DNA from: Polymyxa betae
Lineage: Eukaryota; Endomyxa; Phytomyxea; Plasmodiophorida; Plasmodiophoridae
Assembly (NCBI GenBank): GCA_003693705.1
Contig: RBZT01000492.1
Coordinates: 148-50,779 of the forward strand
Direction of reading: 5' to 3'
DNA: 50,632 bases
Shown: positions 1 through 11,675 of the stretch, in pieces
Position numbering within the stretch: position 1 is the first letter of the stretch
How the letters are laid out: each line of letters starts with the position of its first letter
Position numbers and translations under genes: made by a program
The notes under the pieces: generated by a model
What the model was told of the DNA's origin: nothing
Databases searched by the model: none
Seen by the model: only the letters and a program-made list of their open reading frames with translations

Positions 1-646
1 CCCCCCCCGCCGACAAATACGTAATAAAAAACGATGGAAAGACTCATATCCCGATAAGACAGACCAAGAAATTGATGTTATATCAAATCGATTCAGGATT
101 TGGTTATTTTATTAACTAAAAAAGAAAAAAAGATGAGAAAATTCACGAAACGAAGAATTCTCATGAATCAGACTTGGCAACAGCTACCACCTATCTTCAA
201 CCTAAGCTTCAAATAATCCATTCCCCATCACTGGGTGTAGGCGGTGGTGCTTCTGTCTTTCAATGACTTGGAAAATAATTGCAGATTGAACTGGGGGACG
301 ATATGTTGGTTCTTTGGAAAATGGATTTTGATAAAAAGGGAAAAAACGTTTTCGGGTCTTTTGAATTTTGGATTTTCTTATTTTGTTTTGGGGCGGGGGG
401 AGTTTTTGGATTTTGGATATTTAGGTTTGGATTTTGATTGAAAATGAAATTTGTGAAATTTGTGAAATGGGAATGGGATGGGAGGACTAATTTATTTTTG
501 GGATAGGGCTAACTTGATATTTTTTGTATGGGTGGGTTTGGATGTCATTTATGGAAATTGGATTTCGAAAATGACGGATTTTTTATGAAACTATCGACAC
601 CTTCGCCTTAATAAAAAAAGTGAATCTGCCCATACAAGGTTCGAGT
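1..646. other. No gene seen at left edge
   Basis: No coding exon could be supported here. The first bases are a run of eight C. The stretch at about 300-560 is strongly G/T-biased on the plus strand and gives one low-complexity 65-residue ORF rich in Phe, Gly and Leu, which I read as composition and not as a protein. Confidence 0.5.
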
Positions 647-953
647 TCAGTTATATTGCGATTTTTTACTCTCCCATTGGTCAGCGGTCCAACTCTTGAT
701 AGTGAGAGCATGGATTTTGCCCATGACATCACCCAGAGAGCCTTGCACCATTCGATGACGTTCCAGAAGCTTGATGCCCTGGAATTTCTCTGAGACGACG
801 ACAATCTCGAACTTGGCGCCGCACCCGTCCGAAACGTCATTAACGATCTAATTAGAGTCAACCAATGCAGTACTGAACTGATTGTGAAAATACCAGAACA
901 GACGGATCTAGAGCCCTCTGCAGGCATTCTTTCACTTCTGATTCAGATGACAT
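647..953 (-). CDS. BOLA2: BolA2-like protein
   Basis: Two exons, 953-894 and 847-647, joined across a 46-bp GT-AG intron (848-893) in phase 0, give 86 residues, the same length as human BOLA2. BolA2 proteins bind monothiol glutaredoxins through a shared [2Fe-2S] cluster and act in cytosolic iron handling (family knowledge). Visible here are the conserved Cys in GCGAKFEIVVVS, the FQGIKLLERHR segment with the invariant His, and the C-terminal TADQWESKK ending typical of BolA2 rather than BolA1 or BolA3. The start ATG lies directly before the SSESEVKECLQRAL helix. The intron hides the gene from a simple ORF scan, since the longer minus-strand ORF over the same bases is in the wrong frame. Confidence 0.9.
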
Positions 954-1202
954 TCCTGCACAATGAGCTGTAAAGGAGAAAGAAAACTGCGTAACGCAAT
1001 TTCTATGGAAGGCGATATTTTTTAGTTTTTTACTGTCTTTTTCTCTCCTTTTCACATTCCAACGCAAGTCTTATATGGCACTTGATGGGTCATGGATGTT
1101 GCATTATGACTTTTGACTTCGATTGAAATGAATGCAAAACGGTCCACTAGGAACCGCCGCCAGAACGACTGAATCTGATTGATACGACAAAGATTCAACA
1201 TA

Positions 1203-2828
1203 ATGAGCGCAATTGTCAGGTCTCTTTCACCAGAATTGCTGAGAGCCGAAGTGAGAATGTAAATTTTGAGTTGATTTCTGTGTCAAACCGAATCAAATTG
1301 GAGACATTCTGAAAAACCTCGCCTGGCAGAAGCAATTTTGTGAGAAAATGCGCGAAAATTGTCGTTTTCGGCGCCGATTTCGTTCTACCATTCCCATTTT
1401 CGATGGTGCATGTACTACAGCGCCTTTGTCGGCGCCTGTACAGCAGTTATGGCCTTAAAATCTCGTGGGCCGAACCGGCACTATCGCAGCCGTTTGCAAT
1501 GGAGCTTCCAGAGCTTACAGAGGCTGACAACCTTATCAAGTCACGAAACCATCTGCAATCGGATAATGCTTTATCATGCCTAAATCGGGCGCTTCTGATT
1601 GCTGAAAGAGTAGATCGAGCGCTTGCAAAATCGGTATTAGCTCGTATGGCCTTTATTCATCAACAGCGTGGCGACTATAAATCTGAATCTGCCGTTATAT
1701 CGGATATTTTAAAGCTCGACAACTTGAGACGGAATTTATGGACGAATGCAAAAGTTTTAGCCAAATACCGTTGCCAAGAATCTGTAGAATTGCAACGGAA
1801 ATCAATTCGAGATCTTTCCACCTATGGTGTCGTGAACAAATGCTCCATTAGCATTACTGAAGCGATTACAAAGGTCGGATCCGATATGGCTGACAGTGCT
1901 CCTGCTTTAGGTATATAGCTATGATTCTTGTTCTGTTTCATCAGTTTCCACAGTTGCTGTTTGAGTGAGATTTTTTTCTTTGACTGCTTTGATCCAAAAG
2001 TTGATGCAAACCTTGCGTTATTATAACCGCTTTGTCCTGCTGCGTTAAGATTCAAATCTAACACCTTTCGCAAGGAGAATACGCACCTTGATGGAAGTTC
2101 CTTCTCTAAGTCGCTAAATAGCTAAACTTTCTCCAGGCGTCTTACATCTGCTGAATGGCTGGATCCTACTCACAACCCAATCATCGTCAGAAGCGATCCC
2201 ATCTCTGAATGCCAGTATTCACTGCATGACGAATGCTGATGATTTTCTACGAGCAACCGTTCTGACTCGAGCACAATTGCTATTAGCTCAATGCCAGGGT
2301 TTTGATAAACCAGAAACGCGTCAGATATTGGAGCGCTCTCTCCATTTGTGTGAATTGGTTCGAGGATGTTAAATTTTCTGACGTGACTTGAGCAAACTCT
2401 GGGCTGATTGTGACTTTTTCGGTTCTTGAGTCTTCGTATTCGAGTTTTTCTTTTCTTTCTTTCTAAAGGTGTTTATTTAGGAACTCTCTGACCCCAACGT
2501 CCTCAAGATCGAGACTTTGTATTTGTTGTCTCTGTGCTATGCCAATGCCGGCGATGCAATTATCGCAGAAGGATTGCTTCGTTCCGGTCTGAGTAAGTTA
2601 TCAAGGTTGCAATACCTCTCAGCTCCGGAACTGGCAATGCTGGGGACAATACGACATTTCTATGCAGACCTGCTGCGACGAATGGAGTGGAATGGAGTAA
2701 AGCGAACCCGAGACGCTGACCGAATCCTGGCGGAAGCCCAAGCGGACCATTTACGATGCCCTTTCCAGAAGGCTTCATGTGATGACAAGATCCCTGACTG
2801 GATTGTTCAAATTTTGCTTTCTGAATGA
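1203..2828 (+). CDS. TPR-repeat protein, possibly mitochondrial
   Basis: My best model has five exons (1203-1250, 1330-1437, 1490-1910, 2137-2357, 2481-2828), all in phase, giving about 381 residues. Helical tetratricopeptide-like repeats are visible in the middle (LARMAFIHQQRGDYKSE region) and again near the C-terminus (LYLLSLCYANAGDAIIAEGL). The N-terminal 50 residues are rich in Arg and nearly free of acidic residues, which would suit a mitochondrial presequence. TTC19-like proteins have this layout, but I do not see enough to name it. The large exon 3 is secure. Exons 1-2 and the donor of exon 4 (a weak GTTCGA) are less sure; the second and fourth introns could use other sites. Confidence 0.6.
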
Positions 2829-3145
2829 CAGGAACTGTCGAAAGATTTGCAGTGTAATATTTATTCGCAGCATCAATATATTGCTTCTTGCTGCCCGATT
2901 TTTCTGCAAGGATTTTTTTTGGCGAATCTTATAACATGCTGCAAGCAGAGTGAATCCGATGCCAGAACCCTGAGAGCATATGTGAAAGAGAAGCTGTTGC
3001 GTTGTGATCATCGTTCTGATTGTGTTAAGATCCATGCATAGTTGATACTACTTTTAAGTACAGTTAATATCCCACGCGTAATGGCTTTATTACAGAATAG
3101 ATTGTGAAGGCGCTTTGATTAACAAACTCATCGTAGCAAGAGGAT
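2829..3145. other. Convergent intergenic region
   Basis: Lies between the 3' ends of the TPR gene (plus) and the pseudokinase gene (minus). No exon, RNA gene or repeat recognised. Confidence 0.4.
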
Positions 3146-4114
3146 CTACAAAATGGGGCAAACTGAGCTTGGGATGTCGATGTACTCCGCGAAAACCAAA
3201 TTGCCATTATACGGTATCAGCCGTTCGGCATCAGATGGAACTTGCCAGCTTTTAACAAGTTTGAAAATGGGATCCATCATTAACTTTTCGCAGCTTATCT
3301 CTGTAGACATGCGGGCGAGAAAACTGTCAAATTCCTGGAGCTCTTTAGGAGCATTGCGGACGTCGATGTCGAAGGATTCCAGATGGTGAATTAACAGATG
3401 GGAGAACAAATAGCATAGACTGGTTAATTCAAGACACGGCTTTGTGGATTCTGAAACCTCTCGAAAGCTTGAAAAGAATAAAGCGCCAGTAGAATCGTCC
3501 ACACGCAAGCCGTAGCCATTTTCAAGACTGCCATGCTGATATCCAAGTTGATGCATTCGATGAGATATCTGCACGCATTGGTACAGAAACCAAATCAGCA
3601 GGTTGGCACTGTCCTTGGCCGATTCTGGAAGCTCGACGTCATATATAGAAATACCTATTGATTCCGTCACGATGAATGCATCAAACTCAGTGCGGCACAA
3701 ATCGAGCAGATGAATAAGGCCAGGAACCTGACACGAATGGCAAAAGCGACTCATGAAGCTGACTTCTCGAGCAGCGTTTCGACTGATAGGTAATTTCTTG
3801 ATGACGACCTCCATGTTTACGCCAATTCTACGAGCTCTCCATAACCTACCTTCTTTAAAGAGGAGCTCGTAGTCTTCTTCAATATCATTCACGACCCTGA
3901 CCTTCATCGCCTTTTTCCCGGCTTGTGCCAGTTCAGGATTTTTGCTTGGGGGTGCATATTTCCAATATAAATATGATGGGTCTGGCTCTTCGATCACATC
4001 TGGGATAGTGGGTGCAGGCAAAGGGTTGCCAGCAGAATCTTTCATTTGCGAATCTAGAAGGGAAGCCTGATCCCGATTTTTCGGGCGCTGATCAACGTCG
4101 GAACCAGCTGGCAT
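3146..4114 (-). CDS. Protein-kinase-fold pseudokinase
   Basis: A single uninterrupted 322-residue reading frame, unusual in this intron-rich window. The order of segments is kinase-like: a Lys in VVIKKL (about residue 106) at the VAIK position, an alpha-C-like stretch, then YQHGSLENGYGL (about 192-203) where a catalytic loop HRDxxxxN would be, and FFSSF where DFG would be. The catalytic Asp of HRD and the metal-binding Asp of DFG are both absent, so phosphotransfer looks unlikely (inference). Pseudokinases of this sort usually act as scaffolds. The start is the first ATG of the frame. A weakly conserved kinase of the PAK/STE20 group is the closest feel, but the family is not certain. Confidence 0.65.
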   Translation of the reverse strand: MPAGSDVDQRPKNRDQASLLDSQMKDSAGNPLPAPTIPDVIEEPDPSYLYWKYAPPSKNPELAQAGKKAMKVRVVNDIEEDYELLFKEGRLWRARRIGVNMEVVIKKLPISRNAAREVSFMSRFCHSCQVPGLIHLLDLCRTEFDAFIVTESIGISIYDVELPESAKDSANLLIWFLYQCVQISHRMHQLGYQHGSLENGYGLRVDDSTGALFFSSFREVSESTKPCLELTSLCYLFSHLLIHHLESFDIDVRNAPKELQEFDSFLARMSTEISCEKLMMDPIFKLVKSWQVPSDAERLIPYNGNLVFAEYIDIPSSVCPIL

Positions 4115-4457
4115 CGAACAAGATACTAAGGTTGAAGAGAGACAGATCCAGAACGGAAATGATGCCGCTTCAAGATGATAATATCGGATTTACGTGATCG
4201 GGAACGTATTAACGGCTCGTAGCCTCCCGAACCGAGCTAACAAGTGATGGCTCGTCCTGTCATCAAAACAGGCCTGTGCAGTCCAGTCAAAACGTGATGA
4301 AATTTAACCAAACACCTCTGTATATTTTGCTCATCTGTATCTGATATCATATCATATAACTGTATAAGATATGTAGCTGGTAAAGTGAGTCGTTAGACCA
4401 AAACGTAGCTGGTGTATTCTGACTAGGAGCGGTACAACCCGAGCAGATTGGCCAGCT
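4115..4457. other. Intergenic, tandem minus-strand genes
   Basis: Separates the 3' end of the aspartic protease gene from the start of the pseudokinase gene; it should hold the pseudokinase promoter. No motif stands out apart from the A/T-rich stretch at 4330-4375. Confidence 0.4.
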
Positions 4458-6354
4458 TTACGGAATGCGTTGATAGCCTTCTTGAGCTTGGAGATTGCTG
4501 CGAGCAAATATGCATTTGTAACCAGTTTTGACACTGAAATAGCACAGCGCGATAGCTGACAATGAGAACAGCACGGCTAGAACGATTGTTAAGAAGCTCC
4601 ATCTCTTTTTTACAGACGAGCTGGCGTTGGTGGGAGCAAAACCAATCCGCAACTTGCCAACATCATAAACGGTATAAAACTGACGAATCCAGACGTCACC
4701 GATCAGCCTTGGCTAAGCGTAAATATATAATCAAATGTCAAACTATATAACCTACCAGATCGGTAGGTCCTTTGGCAATGCAAAGAATCCTAAATAGCAG
4801 GTGTCCCAACTTCTTTGCAAGATGTAATCTTCTGCTTTGAGGTGCAGCTCCACCCCGTTGATCTAGAAAAATTTAGATATCATTGATTGCCGACTAGATT
4901 GATGCGTATTTACATTAATGAGAAAATCTGGGAGGTCAGAAGAGCAAGATACCGTCAAAATCTCGTTCTCTTTGGAAATGATATCGAACACAGACGATAG
5001 CGAAGAATAGTAGGCTGCTGGTAACCCAATTCTGAACATACCGAATTACTAACGCAATAAAGAGCCATCATGGATACTATGATAAAATTGCAGAAAAGTC
5101 GGCGAAAAGTCGGCGAAAACTGATGCAATTTCAAGGAAGAAGTGATTCTTGAAAACCCAAGCAAACACTCACAAGCTTGTGCCAGTATCAATGATGGCAA
5201 AACCTTGAGATCTTGAAAAGTGTCCTTCAAATCCGATCTGATCAGGAAGAATGTTCCAGAAGCCAAGATCGGGTCGGGCAACGTCACTATAGACTGGGAT
5301 GATGGTGAATATCGAAAAAAAGGCTCAGAATATAACAATTACCGATTTCACCATAATAATGAGACGAATTGGTTCCTCCCAATACCAACTGCCCATCATC
5401 AGAGTCGGGATCGCTTTGAAGATAGAATGCGAAAACATTCTCTTTCAGGAGGCCTTGCTTCCAAGCGTTATCGAACAAATTCGGTAAGTCATTGCTACTC
5501 TTGCCCAACCCCATTCCGACAATTCCGTCAAAGGCAGAATTGCCAAATTCAGTGCCGTTTACTACAACGCCAAATGGAATTGAGTCCATTTTAAAACTTG
5601 CCCAATTTACGCTATCTTGAGCCAGATAACCCATATCGCTGAAGTCATTTGAGAATCTGATGCAGCAAGCGAAGTGTGGATCAGCTTACTTGCCCTTCAA
5701 ATAAGCAATCTGGAAGGGACGACCATCCTTAACAGAGGTGGATGAGTCTGCAGCGTTGTACCGGTTCTTGTCAGTGCATTCGGTACAATCAACACCAGGA
5801 ATCCTAACATCTCGAGTAAATATTCCGAAAAGCATCGATGATAACAAGAAAGTTGCCCCAAGTGCGAACGAAACCTTTCCGCAAAGCAATGAAAGACAAA
5901 CCAAATAAATCAGTTTTGGCTGTACCAGAAATCGGAGCTTCCAGTATCATAGAGAACTTGGAACTTCTGAGGCGGTGTGCCGACTTCGATCTCACCAAAA
6001 TACTCAATCTGGACATACTAGCAGATCAATACTGTTTCTAAGCTACAAAAAAAAGCGCATCGACGATGGGTGAGAATTGATGTCGACATTGTCAGAACGT
6101 TTGAAAAACCGTACATTGTCGACATCAATCAACGGAACAGAAGCAGATTCCGACAAGGAAGCAAGATGCTTGCATATATGGGACGATACTGAAGGTTTTA
6201 GGGGCTTGTGAAGACCACGCCGTTGAATCGGAATTGTAAAAGAGAGACTGTCGGCATCTGAATCCAGAACTGTGGCTTGAATAACGATGGTGACCAAGAA
6301 GAGACACCAAAGCCCAATAACCACCTTGAGCGGTATCGGACCGGCCAACATCAC
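4458..6354 (-). CDS. Pepsin-family (A1) aspartic protease, membrane-anchored
   Basis: Eight exons (6354-6115, 6017-5926, 5803-5690, 5638-5343, 5293-5173, 5031-4914, 4862-4756, 4707-4458) splice in frame to 445 residues. An N-terminal hydrophobic signal ([19 protein letters not shown]) is followed by a propeptide, then the catalytic domain: first active site in [11 protein letters not shown], flap region near [15 protein letters not shown], second active site in [12 protein letters not shown], and the usual [14 protein letters not shown] ending. A single transmembrane helix ([20 protein letters not shown]) follows and leaves a short basic tail, so this is a yapsin-like membrane-tethered enzyme of the secretory path or cell surface (inference). 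Both catalytic Asp residues are intact. Confidence 0.93.
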
Positions 6355-6788
6355 CTCGTCAAGGCCCGATGTTGCAACTGATTATGATGGGATGTGACGG
6401 AAGCTGAACAGATAGGGTTGCAACAGTGACCCCAGTGACCCCGTCACCCCATCTGCGATTCTAAATTTACCTCACCATTTGTTCGCGTGGCTGCTTCTTG
6501 AAGCCATTGCATATGGCTTTCTGCCAACATCGAGTTCACAATTAACAGAAATTTAGTCGTCATTTGAGAAAAAAGATGCCACAGACAGATTTTAGATAAT
6601 GACAACGATCTGGATCTCCTGTTTATCATTTTCGGGTCACGGTGTCCTTTTTCGATACTGTATCAGCAAGAGTTTCGCCAAACTAGTTCTCTTAAGATTT
6701 TGCAACATGACTGCTAGTGCGATTCCTAGACGTACCGGACTTCAGTAGGACGAGTGCGAGATCCGCCATCGTTGACTATCTTCCGAAA
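6355..6788. other. Divergent promoter region
   Basis: Lies between the start codons of the aspartic protease (minus) and bL17m (plus), so it should carry both promoters. There is a short repeat, gaccccagtgaccccgtcacc, around 6429-6449. No other gene seen. Confidence 0.4.
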
Positions 6789-7446
6789 ATGCCAACAATT
6801 GGACGCCTTGGCCGTGATGCCGCCCATCGATGGGCTATGTTGAAGACCATGGTCTCACAGCTTATTCAGCACGAACGTATCGAGACGACACTGCCAAAGG
6901 CCAAGGAATTACGCAAGGTCATCTTACTTTATGGAGAGTTGCTTGTCTAAAATCTATGAGTCTGTTTGAAGGAATCGTGCGTTTTAATTCAATTGTTGGT
7001 TACTTAGGTGGCCGACAGAGTTGTGACGTTTGCCAAGAGAGGTGGGCGTAATGACCGTTTACAAGCCAGCAGAGTGATCGGTGATGAGGAATTGCTAAAC
7101 AAACTCTGGACAGTGATGGGCCCTCGCTATATTGATCGACCAGGCGGCTATACCCGTGTATTACGATCTAGAAAGCGATTTGGTGACAATGCTACCATGG
7201 CGTTCATTGAATTTGTTGACAGGTATTGTTACAATTTCGACACTTGCTCTACAAGCATGCATTTTTAGCAATTTCTTTTTGCTCAAATTTTGGCGAAGCC
7301 ATATCAGGTCTCTTAGCAGAATATCATGAAGTTCTGACGATCTTTTTAGACCGGGAGAGCTTCGTATCGCACGACAGGTCGGCAATACTCGCGATGTCCA
7401 AGGGCATGGTGTCACCGAATCGCAAGATCAGCCCCAGGTTTCGTAA
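6789..7446 (+). CDS. MRPL17: Mitochondrial ribosomal protein bL17m
   Basis: Three exons (6789-6917, 7008-7222, 7350-7446) give 146 residues. Bacterial-type ribosomal protein L17 of the large subunit is clear: the opening [18 protein letters not shown], then the conserved [16 protein letters not shown] block, [20 protein letters not shown], and [17 protein letters not shown]. The protein begins directly at the L17 fold without a long presequence, as is common for bL17m. The C-terminal 30 residues from exon 3 are polar and not conserved. The first intron has a weak donor (GTCATC), but the join restores the family sequence exactly. Confidence 0.94.
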
Positions 7447-7660
7447 AAGACAGCTTTACACTTTTTATCTTCAGACTGTATTACATGCCGCTTGCTGTTG
7501 CTTATATAAAGCAATAAAACATCGGCATCATTGTCGCTTACACGTTCGCGCTCTTCTTCTGCAAAGCGCTCATGCTTGTTGGACCAAATGAGCCTCGCAA
7601 GTGATAGCATCGAATCGGTGTTGCTGCGCGTGCCTTTCGTAACAGCAAATCAGGATTGTA

Positions 7661-9631
7661 ATGTTACAGACATTAATTGATGAAGAGAAGATCGTCAGCG
7701 ACCCCAGCGCGCTGAACCCGAATCAGAACCCGAAATCCATCTCAATCGTTCATTTGGCCCGCTGTAATATTAGCGCCATTGCCAACTTTCAGCAATACAT
7801 AAATCTCGAGGTTCTTTATCTGAATGGTACAGTAAGATAGCTTCTTCGGGTTCTTTTTTCTTGGCTTCGCCAGACAATTACGATTCTTTCGTTTTGGTTC
7901 TTCCTAAAATGTTTACCTTTCTCCGGTTCAACAATCCGATGCTGATAACGCAATTGTAGACAACCGATTACAGAAAGTGGAGAACCTCGACCAATGTTTC
8001 CGTCTGCGCGAGCTCTATTTGCATCGCAATCGCTTGGTAACCTTGTCAGGGTTGGACAAGCTTCGTTATCTGCGAAAGCTCACGTTAAATGGTAATCAAT
8101 TGAAAAATTTGATCACCATGCTGCCAAATCTGAGGCATATGCACCTCCTAAATGAGCTCGGTAAGCTAGACTTTTTTTGCCAGAAAACCGTGTTTTAGTT
8201 CACCGTGCGAAGGAACTTTCTGATCTTCAAAACTTCGTGGTTGATTTAACTGCACTTTCTTACCTGACTTCTGCATAGTTGTTGTTTCTTGATTTTCTTC
8301 ATTCCTTTTGAGTTCAAGCTCTCTTGATTTGGTCTCTTATTTTTATATAATTCTTTAAAGCCTGCCAATTATCTGCTGTAGATCTATTCGGGAACCCGCT
8401 AGCTAACGAACATCATTATCGGCTTCACGTGCTTCATACATTGCCATCATTGGCAATTCTTGATCATCAAGGTCAGATCGAACAAACAGTCTGCGGATAC
8501 AGTTTATCTGATCCTGTCCAGCCATTACGAAATCTGATCATGATAAGGCGGCGCGATTATATCGTGATCGCAGGGTTGCCAATTCACAGCTACGAGTCGT
8601 ATTCGGTCGTCGCTTGTCTGTAGAAGACCTTCATTCAACATCGTCTCCACAGCATGGTCATGTTGTTTCGTCGTTATCTGAGGCGATGGTCAAGAAAGCA
8701 AAGGTTAATTGCAAGAGCTTGCCTTTGCCTATCTTTTCGCCTTTTTATGAGCTCTTTGTTTGTGGGTTTTGTGATACATGAATATTTACCAGAATGTCCT
8801 TGTTAACGGATTCTTCTGGCAGAAAATCGAAGAACAATTGTTAGAACAAAAGAAGAAACAATTGTTGTCGCTATACGGCGAGTGTGGCGAGAACCTCTCT
8901 GCTGATGACAACGCCATACCCCTGCCATCCCGGTTCCATTCCTTCAATCTAGATCTCGCCAAAGGCGTTTCGTCCAAGGTTGATTTGCGAGATACTTTGC
9001 GGGCCGTAATCTTGTTTCGAGATATTGGTCTGATGGTTCTAACGTCAACTTTAGGAAACTTTAACACGTACAGGCATCAAAGAGTCGTCGACTATCGCTG
9101 TCGCCGAAGCGACCAGACTGATTGTCGATCTTCAGTCTATCGGAAGGCGACCATTACCTGAAGACTTTCAAAAGGTAGTGTTTAAATCTAAGGAGATTGC
9201 AGATTTCGATTCTACGTCTTTATCCCTTTTTTCAGCCGTTGAATTTGAGGATCTCGTATCATATTCAATAGTTGCGGGATAGTCTATTTTTTGGTCCTTA
9301 CAGTTTTGAAGTGTTATTGTTTCAAGTTTGCTAATAGAACGTATTTCAGGTACTAGAACGTTGGTCAAAGGTTGCTACACAACCAGAGTCGACCACTCCT
9401 GTGTCGAAAAACGCCACTCCTTCGTCATCGGAGCCGAGCATTCCTGTCTCAACATTCCTTGATGACATCACTGCATTAGAATGGTCACCGCAGCCCGTCG
9501 ATGAGCTTCGAGTCCTTTACGACAAACACCATGGTCAAGCGCTAGCTAGTTTTACAAGCGGTAATCACGCCGCAGCACTAAGAAGTATAACGTTGGCGTT
9601 AGCCGTTCAACAATTGATCTCGGAATCGTAG
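7661..9631 (+). CDS. Leucine-rich repeat protein
   Basis: Seven exons (7661-7826, 7960-8160, 8382-8471, 8522-8703, 8823-9027, 9074-9174, 9350-9631) join in frame to 408 residues. Four or five SDS22-type repeats of about 22 residues occupy residues 35-135 (for example LYLNDNRLQKVENLDQC and LYLHRNRLVTLSGLDK), closed by an LRR cap with the NPLANEHHYRLHVLHTLP signature. After this come a basic/coiled-coil stretch (KIEEQLLEQKKKQLL) and a low-complexity, Ser/Pro-rich C-terminus. Proteins with this capped SDS22-type block are common among flagellar and phosphatase-binding adaptors, which would suit the organism, but the partner is not known. Confidence 0.85.
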
Positions 9632-9904
9632 CGCTGATCAAACCACAATGGATCCATCGCGTCGCCTTCATAGTGAAGTTCGATGGTATGGAATCTGAGA
9701 CCATGACCAATCTCTTTCTATTCGATGGCTTAATTTTAAACAGCTACATTGTGTACCCAATGAGCATATTATAAAATTTTCTGCAAAATCAAATAACCTA
9801 GAAAATACGGAAGCGACTTCAGATGCAACTTTGTGAGAAAAGGGTTTCGATTTTTGATCTCGCAATTTTGAACGCCATTTTTACTGTCAATGTAAGAAGC
9901 CAGA

Positions 9905-11178
9905 ATGGAGGATGAACGTTGCATTGTTTGTAATGCGAATCTTACTAAGCAAACGGCCATGGAACGTCATATTCACATCAATCGATGCCTTGATAAGACA
10001 GGACCGGATGCCCCTATTCAGGAAAACGTTGAAGTCTGCCCAGTTTGTACGATGGAGCTTGCACGATTCACAATTGAAGAAAGGAACCAGCATGGTATGT
10101 GGCGGAAATCGATATTTCTCACAGTTGTTGAGCAGCGGGCAGTTTTAGAATGTGTCGAAGGGCGTGAAGCTATTGAAGATTTCGAAGACAGCCGTGATGG
10201 CGCTGTAATACAAGCATTTGAATCGTCGATAACAGGCACGGTTGACATCACCAGCAACGACTTTCAATGCTGGATGTGTGCTAAACCTTTGGCACGCCTC
10301 TCTGTTAAGACTCGATTCTTACATCTTGCAGACTGTACAAGGTACCTTTAGCGATTCTATCCCTTTGCTGTTTGCGTAATTGTTTTCTCGACGTTATTCC
10401 AGCTGATATGATACTACGCTCCGAATATTTCATATGTCTCAATGGCTGCATAGGATCCCCAAGGAGATTCTGGAATCGATCTTTGTGATTGATGATGCTT
10501 CAGAACAGGACGGGGACCACTATAGGATTAAATCGAAAGGTTTGACGCCGCAGGAGATCGTACAGAAACTGGAATCGGTTGCAAAAGCAATAGATCGTCA
10601 AATCGTAAGCCTAAATATGTACAGGCAAAAACTACAGGTTGTTTGGACATGATTTACTCCTGTTGCATAAGTGTTCTAACCATGTTAGTTTAGGTTCAGA
10701 TGGAGCGAGCCTTAACGTTGCTTCCTTCGGAGCCGAAAAGGAAAACCTCTAAAAGGCAGGTCAGTCTTGATTTAACTTCGCAATTCGGCTAAATATCGTA
10801 TTAAATATCGTATTCGTGTGCTGTTTGAATGACGTCTCCTGATGTGTTTAGATTGCTGGGAGTACAAACAGCACACCAGCAGTTATCACTGTCACTGATG
10901 TCTCTGTTGCTGCAATAAGTTCTGCTAGTCTACCAGCAATGAAGCCAAGCACATTCGGGTCGGCGAAATCCAAAATCAAACATGATGCAGGACCAGAATC
11001 CTTCCCTGATGATGAAGACGCTCGCCTGCTAGCCGAATTAGCAGACGACAGCGACGCAGGGATCGCTTCAGAACATCGGCATGATGAGGTATTAGCTCAA
11101 ACTTTTTCTGCCATTTTTCATAACCAATTTTAGGTCAACTTTTTATCCAATCTTTTGACACAGACTCAGAAAGAATAA
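9905..11178 (+). CDS. Protein with three UBZ4-type zinc fingers
   Basis: Six exons (9905-10094, 10143-10341, 10454-10604, 10694-10759, 10852-11088, 11134-11178) give 295 residues. Three CxxC...HxxxC fingers are seen: CIVC...HINRC (about residues 5-26), CPVC with HVLEC completed by splicing, and CWMC...HLADC. This is the UBZ4 pattern of ubiquitin-binding modules in RAD18, SLX4 and FAN1 (family knowledge). The second finger is only complete if the acceptor at 10142 is used, which supports that junction. The rest has a helical block (IPKEILESIFVIDDASEQDG region) and an acidic tail. No nuclease or RING domain follows, so it is not a full SLX4, FAN1 or RAD18. A role in ubiquitin-directed DNA repair is inference. 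Confidence 0.78.
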
Positions 11179-11675
11179 GCCACCGTAACGTCCTATATAC
11201 CGCCTGTCTCATTGTCATACTGTATGAACAGCATCATTGTCCATTGATATAGTTTTAATTCTGGATTTCATGCTGAGTAACGTCTTCTTTAATCAAAAAA
11301 TATGTTTCATTTGCAACATTATTCACTGAAATCATTGCTTGAATCCGCACGATTATCGTTTGAGCACTTGGCTGACCTCTGACTCCACGTCCACGATTTC
11401 AATCAAAGCGCAATTTTTTGCCCGAACATTCGCCAATTAATTACGCCAATCAGAATAAAGTTGCGCCACTTCGCAATTTAAACTGCGCCGCTTTCAATTA
11501 CCATCACATTTTAAAAACTGCGCGGCTGTTCCCGGGTCCCGCATAATTTCCGCGAGAAATGACTCGGTCATATGATCAGTAGCAATTTTCAAGCTGTTTG
11601 TAGAAGCACTCCTCCATTGGTGCCGAGACAGCTGACCAACTCGTAATCGCCAGCCGCTCGACATCACTTGCCTAG
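11179..11675. other. Intergenic with repeated TGCGCC/GCAATT motifs
   Basis: About 500 bp before the two-Myb gene. Between 11408 and 11525 several near copies of cgcaatt and tgcgcc alternate on both strands. No exon recognised. Confidence 0.4.

Noticed and set aside
583-927. Minus-strand 114-residue ORF at the left edge
   Set aside because: It overlaps the BolA2 gene in the wrong frame and runs through its intron; the spliced BolA2 model explains the bases.
6429-6449. gacccc repeat as a regulatory element
   Set aside because: Only two imperfect units; nothing ties it to either flanking gene.
10785-10812. Tandem copy of aaatatcgtatt
   Set aside because: It lies inside an intron of the UBZ4 gene and has no further copies nearby; ordinary slippage.
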